The notes beneath the pieces were generated by a model that was not told the DNA's origin, ran no database searches, and worked only from the letters and a program-made list of their open reading frames with translations. A DNA stretch of 64,000 nucleotides from Syntrophobacter sp963666995 (GTDB lineage Bacteria > Desulfobacterota > Syntrophobacteria > Syntrophobacterales > Syntrophobacteraceae). Location: contig OY762941.1 in assembly GCA_963666995.1 (NCBI GenBank), positions 3,968,001 to 4,032,000 on the forward strand, read 5' to 3'. Position 1 is the first letter of the stretch. Each line of letters starts with the position of its first letter. Shown piece after piece: positions 33,834 to 46,376 of the stretch. The position numbers and the translations under genes were made by a program.

Positions 33834-33866
33834 CTGTTGTCCGAACAGAATCCAAGTGAAAAATGA
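33834..33866 (-). mobile_element. Truncated right end of the MITE-like repeat
   Basis: On the minus strand this 33 bp piece matches the right end of the 888-1168 element (from TCATTTTTCACCTGGATTCT to the terminal CAACAG) with a few mismatches. The rest of the element is missing. It sits in the 232 bp gap between the universal stress and MBL-fold genes. A TCCCGGCCTGTTGCC stretch also found beside copy 1 occurs about 60 bp further on. Confidence 0.6.
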
Positions 33867-33991
33867 ATCACGCCAATTTGCGTTCACGATAAGAGAAACT
33901 CCAAGAGAGCGGGAGAATGATTCCCGGCCTGTTGCCTTTGGGAGCCCCTCAAACGGCTCCCCGGAGAGGCCGGGGCAGCGCGGGATACGCA

Positions 33992-34774
33992 TCAGAGAAG
34001 CTCGACTGACCGGGCGACCTCATGCTGCTTCCCGATTTCGAAACCGACGTTTTCCCACGCCGGATCCTCTGTCAGTTCGCTGGAAGCTTCCATCACCAGC
34101 TCGGGAAGATTGTTGATTTCGCTGAGATGGGCAAACACAACGGAATGCAGGCATTCGTGATGAAGCGTTTTAAGAAGTTCACAGGTGTCTGAATTGGACA
34201 AATGACCGTGCCTGCTCCTGATGCGCTGCTTCAAATGCCAGGGGTATGGGCCGTTGATGAGGCGGTCGACGTCGTGGTTCGCCTCGACGATGAGGCCGTG
34301 ACAGCCCTTGAGCCGCGTTTTCACAAGCTGTGTGGCTATCCCCAGATCGGTGCAGACTCCGAGCTTCACCCCATCATGCTCGATGACGAATCCCGAGGGT
34401 TCCCGGGCGTCGTGAGAAATCGAAAAAGACTGAAGGCTGAGATCGCCTATGCGGAAGGATGTGCCGACCTGAAAGATCTCATGCTGAGCGAGGCGGCCGA
34501 TCTGCGGCGGAAGGCCGTCCAGAGTTCCTTCACTGAGGTATACGGGAAGGCCGAAGCGCCTACTCAATATACCGGCGCCGTGCACATGGTCCGAGTGCTC
34601 ATGAGAGAGGACCAGGGCGTCCAACTGGTGGCCGTTGACCGGGGTCTTTTCCAGTCGCCGCGCCAGTTCACGCCCGCTCAGGCCTGCATCCATGAGGATT
34701 CGGGTCTTCGGGCTGCAGACCAGAATCGAGTTCCCTTTCGAACCGCTTGCGAGGACCTGAAAAAAGAGCGGCAT
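33992..34774 (-). CDS. Metallo-beta-lactamase-fold hydrolase (YycJ/WalJ-like)
   Basis: 260 aa. It starts FFQVLASGSKGNSILVCSP, the N-terminal signature of the YycJ branch, then has the metal motif SHEHSDHVHG and later CTDLG and FAHLSEINN. YycJ proteins are predicted single- or double-stranded nucleic-acid exonucleases. The start at 34774 is set by homology to the family N terminus. It lies 11 bp behind the M16 protease gene and closes the long minus-strand cluster. Confidence 0.86.
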   Translation of the reverse strand: MPLFFQVLASGSKGNSILVCSPKTRILMDAGLSGRELARRLEKTPVNGHQLDALVLSHEHSDHVHGAGILSRRFGLPVYLSEGTLDGLPPQIGRLAQHEIFQVGTSFRIGDLSLQSFSISHDAREPSGFVIEHDGVKLGVCTDLGIATQLVKTRLKGCHGLIVEANHDVDRLINGPYPWHLKQRIRSRHGHLSNSDTCELLKTLHHECLHSVVFAHLSEINNLPELVMEASSELTEDPAWENVGFEIGKQHEVARSVELL

Positions 34775-34785
34775 GGGGGATGTCC

Positions 34786-36042
34786 CTATACGAGCAAATC
34801 TTCTGCGTTCGCGGCATCGGATCCAACAGGTCCAAACAGCAGCAGGGAAGCCCGGTCCGGCCGGCAGACAGTCCTGAACCATTCGAGAATCTCGCCGGCA
34901 GTGACTCTTCTGATTTTCGCTTCTATCTCCTCGAACGGAACGAAGCGGCCGAACAGAAATTCGTTTTTCGCCATGCGATTCATCCTCGAATCCGTGCTCT
35001 CGGCATTCAGATACATGCTGCCCGTGAGGTATTCCTTGGCGGCGTTCAGCTCCGATTCCGGGATGGGGGTATTTGCGAGATGAGAAAGCTGTTCCCTGAC
35101 GAGTCGAAGGGTTTCCAGAACGTTTTCGGCGCTGACCCCTGCATAGACTCCCATCATGCCGGTGTCTTCATGGCTGTGTGAAAAGGAATAAACGGAGTAG
35201 GCCAGTCCGCGTTTCTCACGGATTTCCTGAAACAGCCGGCTGCTCATACTGCTTCCAAGCACCACGTTGAGCAAATGGCAGGCAAAGCGGTTCTCATCCA
35301 CCTGAGAGTTGCCTCGCAGGCCCATGCACAGGTGAACCTGTTCGAGGTCCTTGGGAATGACCCTCATCAGATAGTTGTTTTCCGGCGTGGCGGACTCATG
35401 ACGGAACGCAGGATGGTTCACGGTTTCCAGGGCGGGAGCGATGAGGTCGAGGAACCTCTGGTGATCGAGCTTGCCCGCGGCCGCAACCACGATCCTTTCG
35501 GGATGGAAACTCCGGGACAGGTACTCGATGAGTTTTTCCCTGGTAATGGCGCCGACCGACTCCGCCGACCCGTAGATCGGCAGTCCGAGCGGATTGTCTT
35601 TCCAGAACATTTCCTGAAAGAGAATATGGATATATTCATCGGGCGTGTCTTCGATCATCCGGATTTCCTGCTGAACGACCTGCTGTTCCCGCTCGATCTC
35701 AGCGGGAGCATATACGGAGTTCAGGAGGATGTCGGTGAGGACGTCCACGACCAGGGGAAGATGAGTCGCCAGGACTTTGGCGTGGATGCACACGTGTTCT
35801 TTGGACGTGAATGCATTGGCGAATCCGCCTGTGGAGTCGAATTCCTTCGCGATGTCGAGTGCGCTGCGGCGCTGTGTTCCCTTGAAGAGCATATGCTCGA
35901 TGAAGTGAGTAATGCCTCGTTCATTTTCGTTTTCATTTCTGGAACCCACGCCGATCCATATTCCGGTGGACACGGAATGCGCATGCGGAATCGCTTCGGT
36001 GAGAACACGAATACCGTTGGGGAGGACTGTCTTCTGATGCAA
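34786..36042 (-). CDS. M16-family zinc protease (processing-peptidase-like)
   Basis: 418 aa, cytoplasmic or periplasm-facing by family; no signal peptide is visible. The inverted zinc motif HxxEH is in HFIEHMLFKGT (residues about 47-57), with the downstream glutamate in the helix after EREQQVVQQEIRMIE. The remaining sequence matches the two-lobed half-clamshell of mitochondrial-processing-peptidase-like bacterial enzymes. Such genes commonly follow pnp in bacteria. Separated from pnp by 165 bp containing a hairpin. Confidence 0.92.
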   Translation of the reverse strand: MHQKTVLPNGIRVLTEAIPHAHSVSTGIWIGVGSRNENENERGITHFIEHMLFKGTQRRSALDIAKEFDSTGGFANAFTSKEHVCIHAKVLATHLPLVVDVLTDILLNSVYAPAEIEREQQVVQQEIRMIEDTPDEYIHILFQEMFWKDNPLGLPIYGSAESVGAITREKLIEYLSRSFHPERIVVAAAGKLDHQRFLDLIAPALETVNHPAFRHESATPENNYLMRVIPKDLEQVHLCMGLRGNSQVDENRFACHLLNVVLGSSMSSRLFQEIREKRGLAYSVYSFSHSHEDTGMMGVYAGVSAENVLETLRLVREQLSHLANTPIPESELNAAKEYLTGSMYLNAESTDSRMNRMAKNEFLFGRFVPFEEIEAKIRRVTAGEILEWFRTVCRPDRASLLLFGPVGSDAANAEDLLV

Positions 36043-36140
36043 GGTTCCCTCTTTTTTCCCCGATGAGATCGGTGGTCGTCACAAAACAATGAGAAGGAGC
36101 GGGCCGATGATGGAACGCAACAGACCACGTCCGTGTTCCT

Positions 36141-36169
36141 GAGCCTCTCCCCCCGCAGGAGGAAGGCTC
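36141..36169 (-). other. Hairpin between pnp and the M16 protease gene
   Basis: Stem GAGCC/GGCTC with an inner CTCC/GGAG pairing and no T run. It is likely an RNA stability or processing element and not a terminator. Confidence 0.4.
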
Positions 36170-36207
36170 ATTATCGGACCTGATGCCTGTTCACCGTTAC
36201 GAATCGA

Positions 36208-38313
36208 TCATTCGTCGCCGGTTTGAGGTTTTTCAAGAGCGGCTTTGCGGCTCAAACGAATTCGTCCGTCCTTGTCTATTTCGATCACCTTGACAAGAAC
36301 TTCATCCCCTTCCTGAACGACGTCGGTAACCTTTCGCACCCGTTTGTGCTCAAGCTGGGAAATGTGGATCAGCCCTTCGATGTTCGGCAAAATCTCGGCA
36401 AACGCCCCGAAGTCCGTGACTCGCACGATGCGGGACATGTAGAGCTGCCCGACTTCCGGCTCCTGGGTGAGCATCCTGATCTTGTTTATCGCCTTGTCAC
36501 ATGCGGCGCTGTCCGGACTCATGACGACGACCCTGCCGGAATCCTCGATATCAATTTTGGCTCCGGTTTCAGCGACGATCGCGCGAATGACTTTCCCTCC
36601 CGGGCCGATAACGTCGCGAATCTTCTCCGGGTTGATCTGGATGCTGATAACCCGGGGAGCGTACGGAGACAGCTCGGGCCTCGGAGCGGCAAGTACTTCC
36701 TTCATCTTTCCCAAAATGAAAAGGCGACCGGCGCGAGCCTGTTCCAGGGCGCGCTGCATGATGTCGCGATCGATTCCCGCGATCTTGACGTCCATCTGAA
36801 AGGCGGTGATTCCCGTTTCCGTTCCGGTCACCTTGAAATCCATGTCTCCAAGGTGGTCTTCGTCTCCGAGGATATCCGACAGAACGACCGTCTTGTCACC
36901 CTCTTTGACCAGACCCATTGCGATGCCCGCGACGGCGCTGGAAATGGGCACGCCGGCGTCCATCAGGGCCAGGGCCGATCCACAGACCGTTGCCATGGAA
37001 CTCGATCCATTCGATTCCATGACCTCGGACACCACACGGATGGTGTAGGGGAACTCACCGTCCTTGGGGAGAACGGGTTTGATGGCCCTCTCGGCCAGCG
37101 CCCCATGACCGATCTCGCGCCGCCCGGGACCTCGAAGGGGACGCACCTCCCCAACGGAGTAGGCCGGGAAATTGTAGTGCAGCATAAAGGACTTGAAAGT
37201 TTCACCGGCAAGGGCTTCTATCTTCTGCTCGTCCGAGGATGACCCGAGCGTCACCACCGCGAGGACCTGGGTCTCGCCGCGGGTGAAAATCGCCGAGCCG
37301 TGAGTTCTCGGAAGCGTTCCCGCCTCGATGTTCAGCGGTCGGATCTCATCGAACCGGCGGCCGTCGATCCTCCGTCCTTCCTCGAGCATCATCGCGCGCA
37401 CGATTTCCTTCTCGAGGTCTTCGAGGATCTCATCGACCTGTTTCTGCTTCGCGGGGTCATCGGGTGCCAGTTCGGCTTTGACCTGCTTCTTTACGGCTTT
37501 CCGCTTGTCCCGGCGCAGGTGTTTCTCGGGAGTTGTCATGGCTTCCCGAAATCCGGCTTCCGCATGCCTGCGAACCTCTTCGGCGAGCGCCTCATCCAGA
37601 ATGATTTCCGGAGGGGGCTCCTTCACCGTGCCGATCATCTGCTGAAGTCTGTCCTGGGCCTCGATGATCGGCTGGATGGCCTTGTGGGCATGATCGATGG
37701 CGCTTGCAATGTCGGTTTCAGACACGAAATTCGCTCCGCCTTCCACCATGATGACCGCATCGCGAGTGCCGGCCACGACCACGTTTATGTCGCTTTCCAG
37801 CAGTTGCTTGGAACTGGGGTTGATGAGGAATTCGCCGTTCACCCGGCCCACCCGCACTGCCGCCACCGGACCCTGAAAAGGCACCGATGAGATGTGCAGG
37901 GCGGCTGAGGCGCCCGTCAACGCCACCACGTCCGGCTCATTTTCCTGGTCGACGGACAGGACCGTCGCAACAACCTGGGTTTCAAAAACGTATTTTTTGG
38001 GGAAAAGCGGGCGAATCGGCCGATCGATCAATCGAGACGTCAAAGTCTCTTTTTCGCTGGGGCGGCCGATCTCGCGGCGGAAAAAACCACCCGGGATTCG
38101 GCCGGCCGCATAGCTCATTTCCTGGTAGTCCACCATCAGGGGTAGAAAATCGATCCCCTCCCGGACCCGGTCCTCCTTGGTAGCCGCCACCAGAACTACC
38201 GTATCGCCATATTTCATCAGAACGGAACCGCTGGCCTGGCGTGCAACCTGTCCGGATTCAAAAATCAGCGGGCGACCGCCCACTTCAACCTCTACTGAAT
38301 GTTTCATAGGCAT
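36208..38313 (-). CDS. pnp: Polyribonucleotide nucleotidyltransferase (PNPase)
   Basis: 3'-to-5' phosphorolytic exoribonuclease. Two RNase PH domains are recognisable: the first from GQVARQASGSVLMKYGDTVV, and the second with the RSHG-like RTHGSAIFTRGETQ and GSSDEQKIEAL. A KH domain contains GPGGKVIRAIVAETGAKIDI, and an S1 domain contains VTDFGAFAEILPNIEGLIHI. Length 701 aa is typical. Start 38313, or the ATG at 38307. It follows rpsO by 44 bp, the common rpsO-pnp order. Confidence 0.97.
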   Translation of the reverse strand: MPMKHSVEVEVGGRPLIFESGQVARQASGSVLMKYGDTVVLVAATKEDRVREGIDFLPLMVDYQEMSYAAGRIPGGFFRREIGRPSEKETLTSRLIDRPIRPLFPKKYVFETQVVATVLSVDQENEPDVVALTGASAALHISSVPFQGPVAAVRVGRVNGEFLINPSSKQLLESDINVVVAGTRDAVIMVEGGANFVSETDIASAIDHAHKAIQPIIEAQDRLQQMIGTVKEPPPEIILDEALAEEVRRHAEAGFREAMTTPEKHLRRDKRKAVKKQVKAELAPDDPAKQKQVDEILEDLEKEIVRAMMLEEGRRIDGRRFDEIRPLNIEAGTLPRTHGSAIFTRGETQVLAVVTLGSSSDEQKIEALAGETFKSFMLHYNFPAYSVGEVRPLRGPGRREIGHGALAERAIKPVLPKDGEFPYTIRVVSEVMESNGSSSMATVCGSALALMDAGVPISSAVAGIAMGLVKEGDKTVVLSDILGDEDHLGDMDFKVTGTETGITAFQMDVKIAGIDRDIMQRALEQARAGRLFILGKMKEVLAAPRPELSPYAPRVISIQINPEKIRDVIGPGGKVIRAIVAETGAKIDIEDSGRVVVMSPDSAACDKAINKIRMLTQEPEVGQLYMSRIVRVTDFGAFAEILPNIEGLIHISQLEHKRVRKVTDVVQEGDEVLVKVIEIDKDGRIRLSRKAALEKPQTGDE

Positions 38314-38357
38314 TATCCTTGTCTCAACACCCGAGAAAGATCGATTGTCCGGAAGGC

Positions 38358-38627
38358 CTATCGGCGCAGTCCGAGTCGCTCAATAACGGTGTTGTATCGG
38401 TCGGAATTCTTCTTTTTAAGGTAGTTGAGCAGTTGTCTGCGCTGTCCAACAAGCTTCAGGAGCCCACGACGGGAGTGATGATCCTTCTTGTGTAGTTTGA
38501 AGTGCTCGGTAAGATAAGTGATTCTCTCACTGAGGAGGGCTATTTGCACCTCCGGGGAACCCGTGTCAGACGGATGCACTTTGAAGCCTTCTATGATTTC
38601 CTTTTTCTTCTCTGGAGTCATTACCAC
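38358..38627 (-). CDS. rpsO: 30S ribosomal protein S15
   Basis: 89 aa primary 16S rRNA-binding protein. The body shows DTGSPEVQIALLSERI and HKKDHHSRRGLLKLVGQRRQ, the S15 signature. A GTG at 38627 is used because AAGGAGG lies 8 bases upstream; an ATG two codons later would have over-long spacing. truB lies 154 bp upstream, pnp 44 bp downstream. In E. coli S15 represses its own translation; no such structure was checked here. Confidence 0.97.
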   Translation of the reverse strand: MVMTPEKKKEIIEGFKVHPSDTGSPEVQIALLSERITYLTEHFKLHKKDHHSRRGLLKLVGQRRQLLNYLKKKNSDRYNTVIERLGLRR

Positions 38628-38781
38628 GGCTTAATCCTCCTTAAACGTGATATGCTGCTACGTGTTGACTGATCGCGAGGATTGTTCGCGGATCATCAGT
38701 CTTTCGATGAAGTTCGAAGACCATGAGCCACCATTCTAAACCTCAATTCTTCTTCTGCTGCCCTCAATCCGAAATCACTTG

Positions 38782-39783
38782 TCAAAACTGAAAAAGTCGC
38801 AATCGGCGATGCTGTCCAGCTTGTGGATGAGGCCACCACAATGCTGCAAGCCGGTCTTGATCTGTGACCAATCGCACCGGAACGTCCTCGTCTGAAAAAC
38901 ACCCCCGGTGCTCCATTTCCCATGCGGGATCAATATGTCCGAAACGAAGACGGTGCAAAATCTGTTCATCCCTTATCACCAGCGCAGGCAAGTGAGAGAG
39001 GGCGTCATTCATCGGAACGATGCCCTCCACAGGCAAATCGGATGAGGACACGTTCATGATCTCATCCAGTGTCTGCGCCCGCTCGATCTCAAAACGTCCG
39101 CAACCGAGACGCCTCAATTCCGAAACATGCCCTCCACAGCCCAGCTTGCAGCCAAGGTCTGAAGCAAGCTGACGAATGTACGTCCCCTTCGAACACTCCG
39201 CTTCCAGAACGATTTCAGGGTACTGGTACGACACGAGTTTCAGCCTGTGGATGTGAACTTCCTGCTCCGGAAGTTCAATCTCCCCAACGCCGCGTCGCGC
39301 CCAGTCGTAGAGCCGTCTTCCCTGGATTCGTTTCGCCGAATAAAGCGGCACCACCTGCATCTGCCTGCCTTCAAAGGATTGCACCACATTGGCCAGTTGC
39401 TCCCCCGGCGGCACGACCTGCTCGCAGACCCGGACCACATTTCCGGTTCTGTCCAGGGTGTCGGTTTCAATCCCAAGGCGTACGCTGAACCGGTAAAGCT
39501 TAGCCTGGTTCAGAAGTTGATCGGCAATCCTGGTCGCCTGGTTCAAACAGATCAGGAGCACGCCGGTCGCAAAAGGGTCCAGCGTGCCGCAGTGTCCGGC
39601 CTTCCTGAGATTGAGCTGCCGTTTCACTCTGGCCACCACGGCAAAAGAGGTCAGTCCTTCCGGCTTGTCCACAACCAGGAGCCCGCTCTCTTCGGACCCG
39701 TTCATCGCGAGGAGGCAGGAAGCCGTTTTCCGTATGGCAGGAGGTGAACTCTGCCGGGTGATTTCAGAAGACATATTCCTCAT
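38782..39783 (-). CDS. truB: tRNA pseudouridine(55) synthase
   Basis: Isomerises U55 in the T-loop of tRNAs. The catalytic aspartate sits in GHCGTLDPFATGVLL. The N terminus LLVVDKPEGLTSF and the RNA-binding regions fit TruB; the C-terminal end is PUA-like but short. Length 333 aa. The start at 39783 overlaps the nrnA stop (ATGA), suggesting coupling. The first 26 residues are not conserved, so a start at 39705 (MNGSEESGLLV) remains possible. Confidence 0.95.
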   Translation of the reverse strand: MRNMSSEITRQSSPPAIRKTASCLLAMNGSEESGLLVVDKPEGLTSFAVVARVKRQLNLRKAGHCGTLDPFATGVLLICLNQATRIADQLLNQAKLYRFSVRLGIETDTLDRTGNVVRVCEQVVPPGEQLANVVQSFEGRQMQVVPLYSAKRIQGRRLYDWARRGVGEIELPEQEVHIHRLKLVSYQYPEIVLEAECSKGTYIRQLASDLGCKLGCGGHVSELRRLGCGRFEIERAQTLDEIMNVSSSDLPVEGIVPMNDALSHLPALVIRDEQILHRLRFGHIDPAWEMEHRGCFSDEDVPVRLVTDQDRLAALWWPHPQAGQHRRLRLFQF

Positions 39784-40760
39784 GTGATGTAACTCAATGC
39801 TTCGCCGGTAATGGCGGATCGAACTGCTTCCATGGTTCCCGGCACTCTGAAGGCAGCCGCCAGCCGGTGTCCTCCACCCCCATGCCTCTGGGCGAAAGTC
39901 GCGACGTCGACCCGCTCTTTGGATCTCATGCTGACGTAGATCAGTCCGTCATTCCCCTCGCGGAACAGCATTGCCATCTCCACGGGTTTTACGGACCGGA
40001 GCTCATTGATGAAGCTGTCGCTGTCAACAAAGGATGTGCCGGTATCGTTAAACATTTTTTGGGTCAGTTCGGCGGTGGCAAGCCGGTCGTCCAGAAAGAA
40101 CCTGACCGTTGGAAGGACCTGGGCCAGCAGACGCAAACGCTGGGGAGGAGCGGAATCGTAAATGTTCTGGGCGACAAATGCGGGTTTCACCCCGGCCGCG
40201 ACCAATTTGGCCGCTATTTCCAGCACGCGGTGGTTGGTGTTCGCGAAGCGGAACGAACCCGTATCGGTCAGTATTCCGGTGTAGAGCTGAGCGGCAATGT
40301 CGGGATCGAGGGTTACCGACAGGCTGTCGGCGAGATCGAACAACATCTCGCAGGTGCTGCTGGCGGATGTTTCGATCCAGCGGACGTGTCCAAAAGGCGA
40401 ATTGGTGACGTGATGATCGATGTTGATCAGCATCGGAATGCGGCCGACGGTTTCGGCAAGTCTTGATCCGACCCTTTGGAAATCGCCGCAATCGACGATT
40501 ACGGCGGCGTCATAGGGAGACGGGTCGAACGCTTCATGCCGGATCATCCCGGCACCTTTGAGGAAGTCGTGTCCGGTCGGAAGAGGGTCCTCACAAAAGG
40601 GATCGGCTTCTTTCCCGAGCTTGCGGAGGATGAACGTCATTGCCAGAAGCGAACCGGCGGCGTCGCCGTCGGGCCGAACATGGGTGACCACGAGAAACCG
40701 ATGCCTCTTCACGATGGCGTCCACAACTGCGGACACTATTTCAGACGGAGTTCTATTCAT
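39780..40760 (-). CDS. nrnA: Bifunctional oligoribonuclease/PAP phosphatase NrnA (DHH/DHHA1)
   Basis: 326 aa manganese enzyme that degrades nanoRNA and PAP. DHH-family motifs are in place: THVRPDGDAAGS (I), VDCGDF (II), INIDHHVTN (III), and the DHHA1 motif HGGGGHRLAAAFRV near the C terminus. It is the usual partner between rbfA and truB. It overlaps rbfA by 8 bases and truB by 4 bases. A cysQ-type PAP phosphatase is also present at 27220, so PAP removal may be redundant. Confidence 0.93.
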   Translation of the reverse strand: MNRTPSEIVSAVVDAIVKRHRFLVVTHVRPDGDAAGSLLAMTFILRKLGKEADPFCEDPLPTGHDFLKGAGMIRHEAFDPSPYDAAVIVDCGDFQRVGSRLAETVGRIPMLINIDHHVTNSPFGHVRWIETSASSTCEMLFDLADSLSVTLDPDIAAQLYTGILTDTGSFRFANTNHRVLEIAAKLVAAGVKPAFVAQNIYDSAPPQRLRLLAQVLPTVRFFLDDRLATAELTQKMFNDTGTSFVDSDSFINELRSVKPVEMAMLFREGNDGLIYVSMRSKERVDVATFAQRHGGGGHRLAAAFRVPGTMEAVRSAITGEALSYIT

Positions 40761-41109
40761 CCTTGTGCAGGTCTTTCAACAGTCGTTCGATCTTGTCCCC
40801 GTACTCGAAGGAGCTGTCATAATGGAAATGGAGCTGGGGGAGATACCTCATATGGACACGTTTCCCCAGCTCTTGCCGCATAAACCCTTTGGCCTTATTC
40901 AGTCCTTCCATCGCGTTCTCAATTTCTTCCGCTGCCGCGCTCCCCATGAGGCAAAAGAAGACCTTTGCATTCTGCAGATCGGCGGACACCTCTATGCCGG
41001 TAATGGTCACTCTCGATACGCGTGGGTCCTTGACCCGCCGCAGGAGCAGGTCTGCAATTTCCTGTCGAAGCAGGTCCGCCACCCGATCCGCTCTCTTGTA
41101 TTCCATCAA
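40753..41109 (-). CDS. rbfA: 30S ribosome-binding factor A
   Basis: 118 aa, needed for 16S 5'-end processing and cold adaptation. It has the compact KH-like fold pattern: RVADLLRQEIADLLLRRVKD, then VTITGIEVSADLQNAKVFFC, and the C-terminal LPQLHFHYDSSFEYGDKIER. It follows DUF503 by 84 bp and overlaps nrnA by 8 bases. Confidence 0.96.
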   Translation of the reverse strand: MMEYKRADRVADLLRQEIADLLLRRVKDPRVSRVTITGIEVSADLQNAKVFFCLMGSAAAEEIENAMEGLNKAKGFMRQELGKRVHMRYLPQLHFHYDSSFEYGDKIERLLKDLHKDE

Positions 41110-41193
41110 AAATGCCTCAAGTTCCTGAATCCGTAATCCAATCGAAGCGAAAACTCTGCCTGCGCCGCCGGCCTTTCAAGGGCAGGGGACGCG

Positions 41194-41487
41194 TTATTCT
41201 CCCAACGGTATCAATTCCAGTTCGTTGTCCACCAGGTCGGCCAGATTCAGGGCTTCCAGGAAATCCACGATGCGGTCCAGAAGGGAGTTCAGAACCCGAC
41301 CGTCGTTCCCGACCACCGCAATTCCAATGGTGGCCTTCTGAAGAAGATCCTGATCGGCGACTTCCGCCACGGAAACGTTGAATCGGTGGCGGCTCTTTTC
41401 AACCAGGCTCTTGACCACCCGGCGCTTTTCCTTCAAGGACTGATTCCCATGGAGCCTGAAAGTAACCCGGGCTATTCCAACCGTCAT
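41194..41487 (-). CDS. DUF503 (YlxP-like) protein
   Basis: 97 aa. The pattern LHGNQSLKEKRRVVKSLVEK, then RHRFNVSVAEVADQDLLQKA, is the DUF503/YlxP signature. These small proteins sit between infB and rbfA in many bacteria and are thought to assist ribosome assembly. 24 bp behind infB. Confidence 0.92.
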   Translation of the reverse strand: MTVGIARVTFRLHGNQSLKEKRRVVKSLVEKSRHRFNVSVAEVADQDLLQKATIGIAVVGNDGRVLNSLLDRIVDFLEALNLADLVDNELELIPLGE

Positions 41488-41511
41488 AGGTCCCCGCGCT
41501 CCCGCCTTCCT

Positions 41512-44412
<2,901 letters not shown>

Positions 44413-44664
44413 GAAAACTACCCCCTTGTAGACCCAAGACTCATTGACTCTCAAACTACTGGAACCCCAACTCCTGATCGTCGCTGTCGCATGACGAACT
44501 CGCCTCCCGAAAGTTGAGGCGCCGAGCGGGGCACCCTGTTATCATGTGATCCCCGTACGGCAATTCTTGAGGGATTTTACAAGCCTGCGGCTTGAGTACG
44601 TTCGAGTTGATAGAGTGAAAATCCCTCATATAAGCGCGGCGAACGGCTGATATCCTTATCGTCC

Positions 44665-44943
44665 TCATGGGTCCGTACCGCCTCGCGTACGGCCGGCCGC
44701 TTCCTCCCTGTCCAGGGCTAATGCCGCAGCCCTGTTGCGGAATGCCTGACGGACCCGTTTGCTGAAGCCCAATCGAGGCAGGCACTGTGGACAGACATAG
44801 GCGCCGCGTCCTTCCAGCAATTGACCGCGATCCAGCACAATGGATTTCTCTGCCGAGCTGAGAGCCATGCGCAGAAGGTCGGACTTCGCTCCTTTTTTGC
44901 TGCAAACCACACAAGTTCGAATGGGTACATGACCACGGTCCAC
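44665..44943 (-). CDS. ylxR: YlxR family RNA-binding protein (RnpM-type)
   Basis: 92 aa. Its N-terminal PIRTCVVCSKKGAKSDLLRM contains the CxxC, then GRGAYVCPQCLPRL the second, typical of YlxR (DUF448). Members bind RNA, and B. subtilis RnpM regulates RNase P. The GTG start at 44943 lies 5 bp from the nusA stop. The 250 bp between it and infB shows no gene that I can support. Confidence 0.92.
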   Translation of the reverse strand: MDRGHVPIRTCVVCSKKGAKSDLLRMALSSAEKSIVLDRGQLLEGRGAYVCPQCLPRLGFSKRVRQAFRNRAAALALDREEAAGRTRGGTDP

Positions 44944-44948
44944 CGGTT

Positions 44949-46298
44949 CTAACTCTCCTGAGGCTGTTCCTGCGGAGCCGCATCCGTCGTATCGACGGCC
45001 CCGGAAGAATCCTCGCTTCCTTCCGTATCGGCCTCCGCCTGCACAGATGCTTCGGTCGCATGATTATCCGTGATCACCTTCCCTGCTTCCGCCTTCATTT
45101 CTTCCAGAGCGGGACTGGAAAGATGGGTCAACTCTTCAAGCTCGGTGAGACTCGCGTCTACAAATTCCTGCAGAGAGGTGATCCCTGCCTCATAGAGCCG
45201 ATCCGCCAATTCAGTCGTCAACCCGTCGATGCGCAGAAGAGACTGGTATCCGGCCTGTTTCTGGCGTTCATGCCGCGTTTCGTTCTTCACATCGATCCGC
45301 CAGTTCGTCAACCGTGACGCAAGGCGAACATTCTGGCCGCGTTTTCCAATCGCCAGCGACAGTTGGTCGTCGGGAACGATGACCTCCATGCTGCGATTGG
45401 CCTGATCGATGATGACCTTCGATATGATTGCCGGGGCGAGGGCGTTGACCACAAATTTTGCCGGGTCCATGTTCCAGGGTACGATGTCGATCTTCTCCCC
45501 GCGGAGTTCCTGCACTACATTCTGCACCCTGGTTCCCTTCATCCCCACGCAGGCGCCCACCGGATCGACGTCCGAATCTTTCGAGATGACGGCGATCTTG
45601 GCTCGCGACCCCGGTTCCCTCGCCGCACTGATTATGCTGACAATGCCTTCGACTATCTCGGGGACCTCCCCGTAAAACAGTTGTATAAGGAAATGGGGAT
45701 GGGTCCTGCTCAGAATAATCTGAGGCCCTTTGCTGATTTTTTTCACGTCCAGAACGTAGGCCCTGATTCGATCGCCCTGACGAAAGACCTCCCTGGGAAT
45801 CTGTTCTTTGGGCGGCAGGATCGCTTCAGCCTGTCCCATGTTCACAACGATGCCGCCCTTGTCGACACGCTGCACCACCCCATGGGCGATTTCTCCCTTT
45901 CGTCCCTTGAACTCCTCGTACACGACTTCCCGCTCGGCATCCTTCATCTTCTGGATGATAACCTGCTTGGCGGACTGAGCGGCGATCCTGCCCAGCGTCT
46001 CGGTGTCCATCCGGATTCCGAGTTCATCGCCGATTTCGCTTTCGGGATCGAGTGTAAGGGCATCTCTCACGGAGACCTGTTTGTCGGGATCGGTCACGTC
46101 CTCAACAACTTCCTTGAACTGAAAAGCTTCTATTTCCCCATACTCTTCATTATAAGTAACATCCAGGTCCAGCCGTGAACCGTATTTCTTCTTAATAGCC
46201 GACTTGATGGCCTCTTCCAGTGTGTGGATCAGAGTCAGACGGTCGATACCCTTCTCCCGACTGACCTGATCAATCAACCGCTTGAGTTCGGTGGCCAT
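44949..46298 (-). CDS. nusA: Transcription termination/antitermination protein NusA
   Basis: 449 aa. The N-terminal domain (to about residue 130) binds RNA polymerase. The S1 domain contains GVVQRVDKGGIVVNMGQAEA. Two KH domains include VGACVGMKGTRVQNVVQEL and SLAIGKRGQNVRLASRLTNW. A C-terminal helix-hairpin-helix-like region follows, and the end is acidic. The start ATG at 46298 is 78 bp behind rimP. Central gene of the operon linking transcription and translation. Confidence 0.97.
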   Translation of the reverse strand: MATELKRLIDQVSREKGIDRLTLIHTLEEAIKSAIKKKYGSRLDLDVTYNEEYGEIEAFQFKEVVEDVTDPDKQVSVRDALTLDPESEIGDELGIRMDTETLGRIAAQSAKQVIIQKMKDAEREVVYEEFKGRKGEIAHGVVQRVDKGGIVVNMGQAEAILPPKEQIPREVFRQGDRIRAYVLDVKKISKGPQIILSRTHPHFLIQLFYGEVPEIVEGIVSIISAAREPGSRAKIAVISKDSDVDPVGACVGMKGTRVQNVVQELRGEKIDIVPWNMDPAKFVVNALAPAIISKVIIDQANRSMEVIVPDDQLSLAIGKRGQNVRLASRLTNWRIDVKNETRHERQKQAGYQSLLRIDGLTTELADRLYEAGITSLQEFVDASLTELEELTHLSSPALEEMKAEAGKVITDNHATEASVQAEADTEGSEDSSGAVDTTDAAPQEQPQES

Positions 46299-46376
46299 GA
46301 CTTTAGTCTCCTCACAAGGGATAGAATCAATAACCTTAATATATTTAACAGCTTTTCAGCCAATATTCACTTGCTG

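Noticed and set aside
45363..46178. 271-codon plus-strand frame
   Set aside because: Antisense to nusA, with no independent support.
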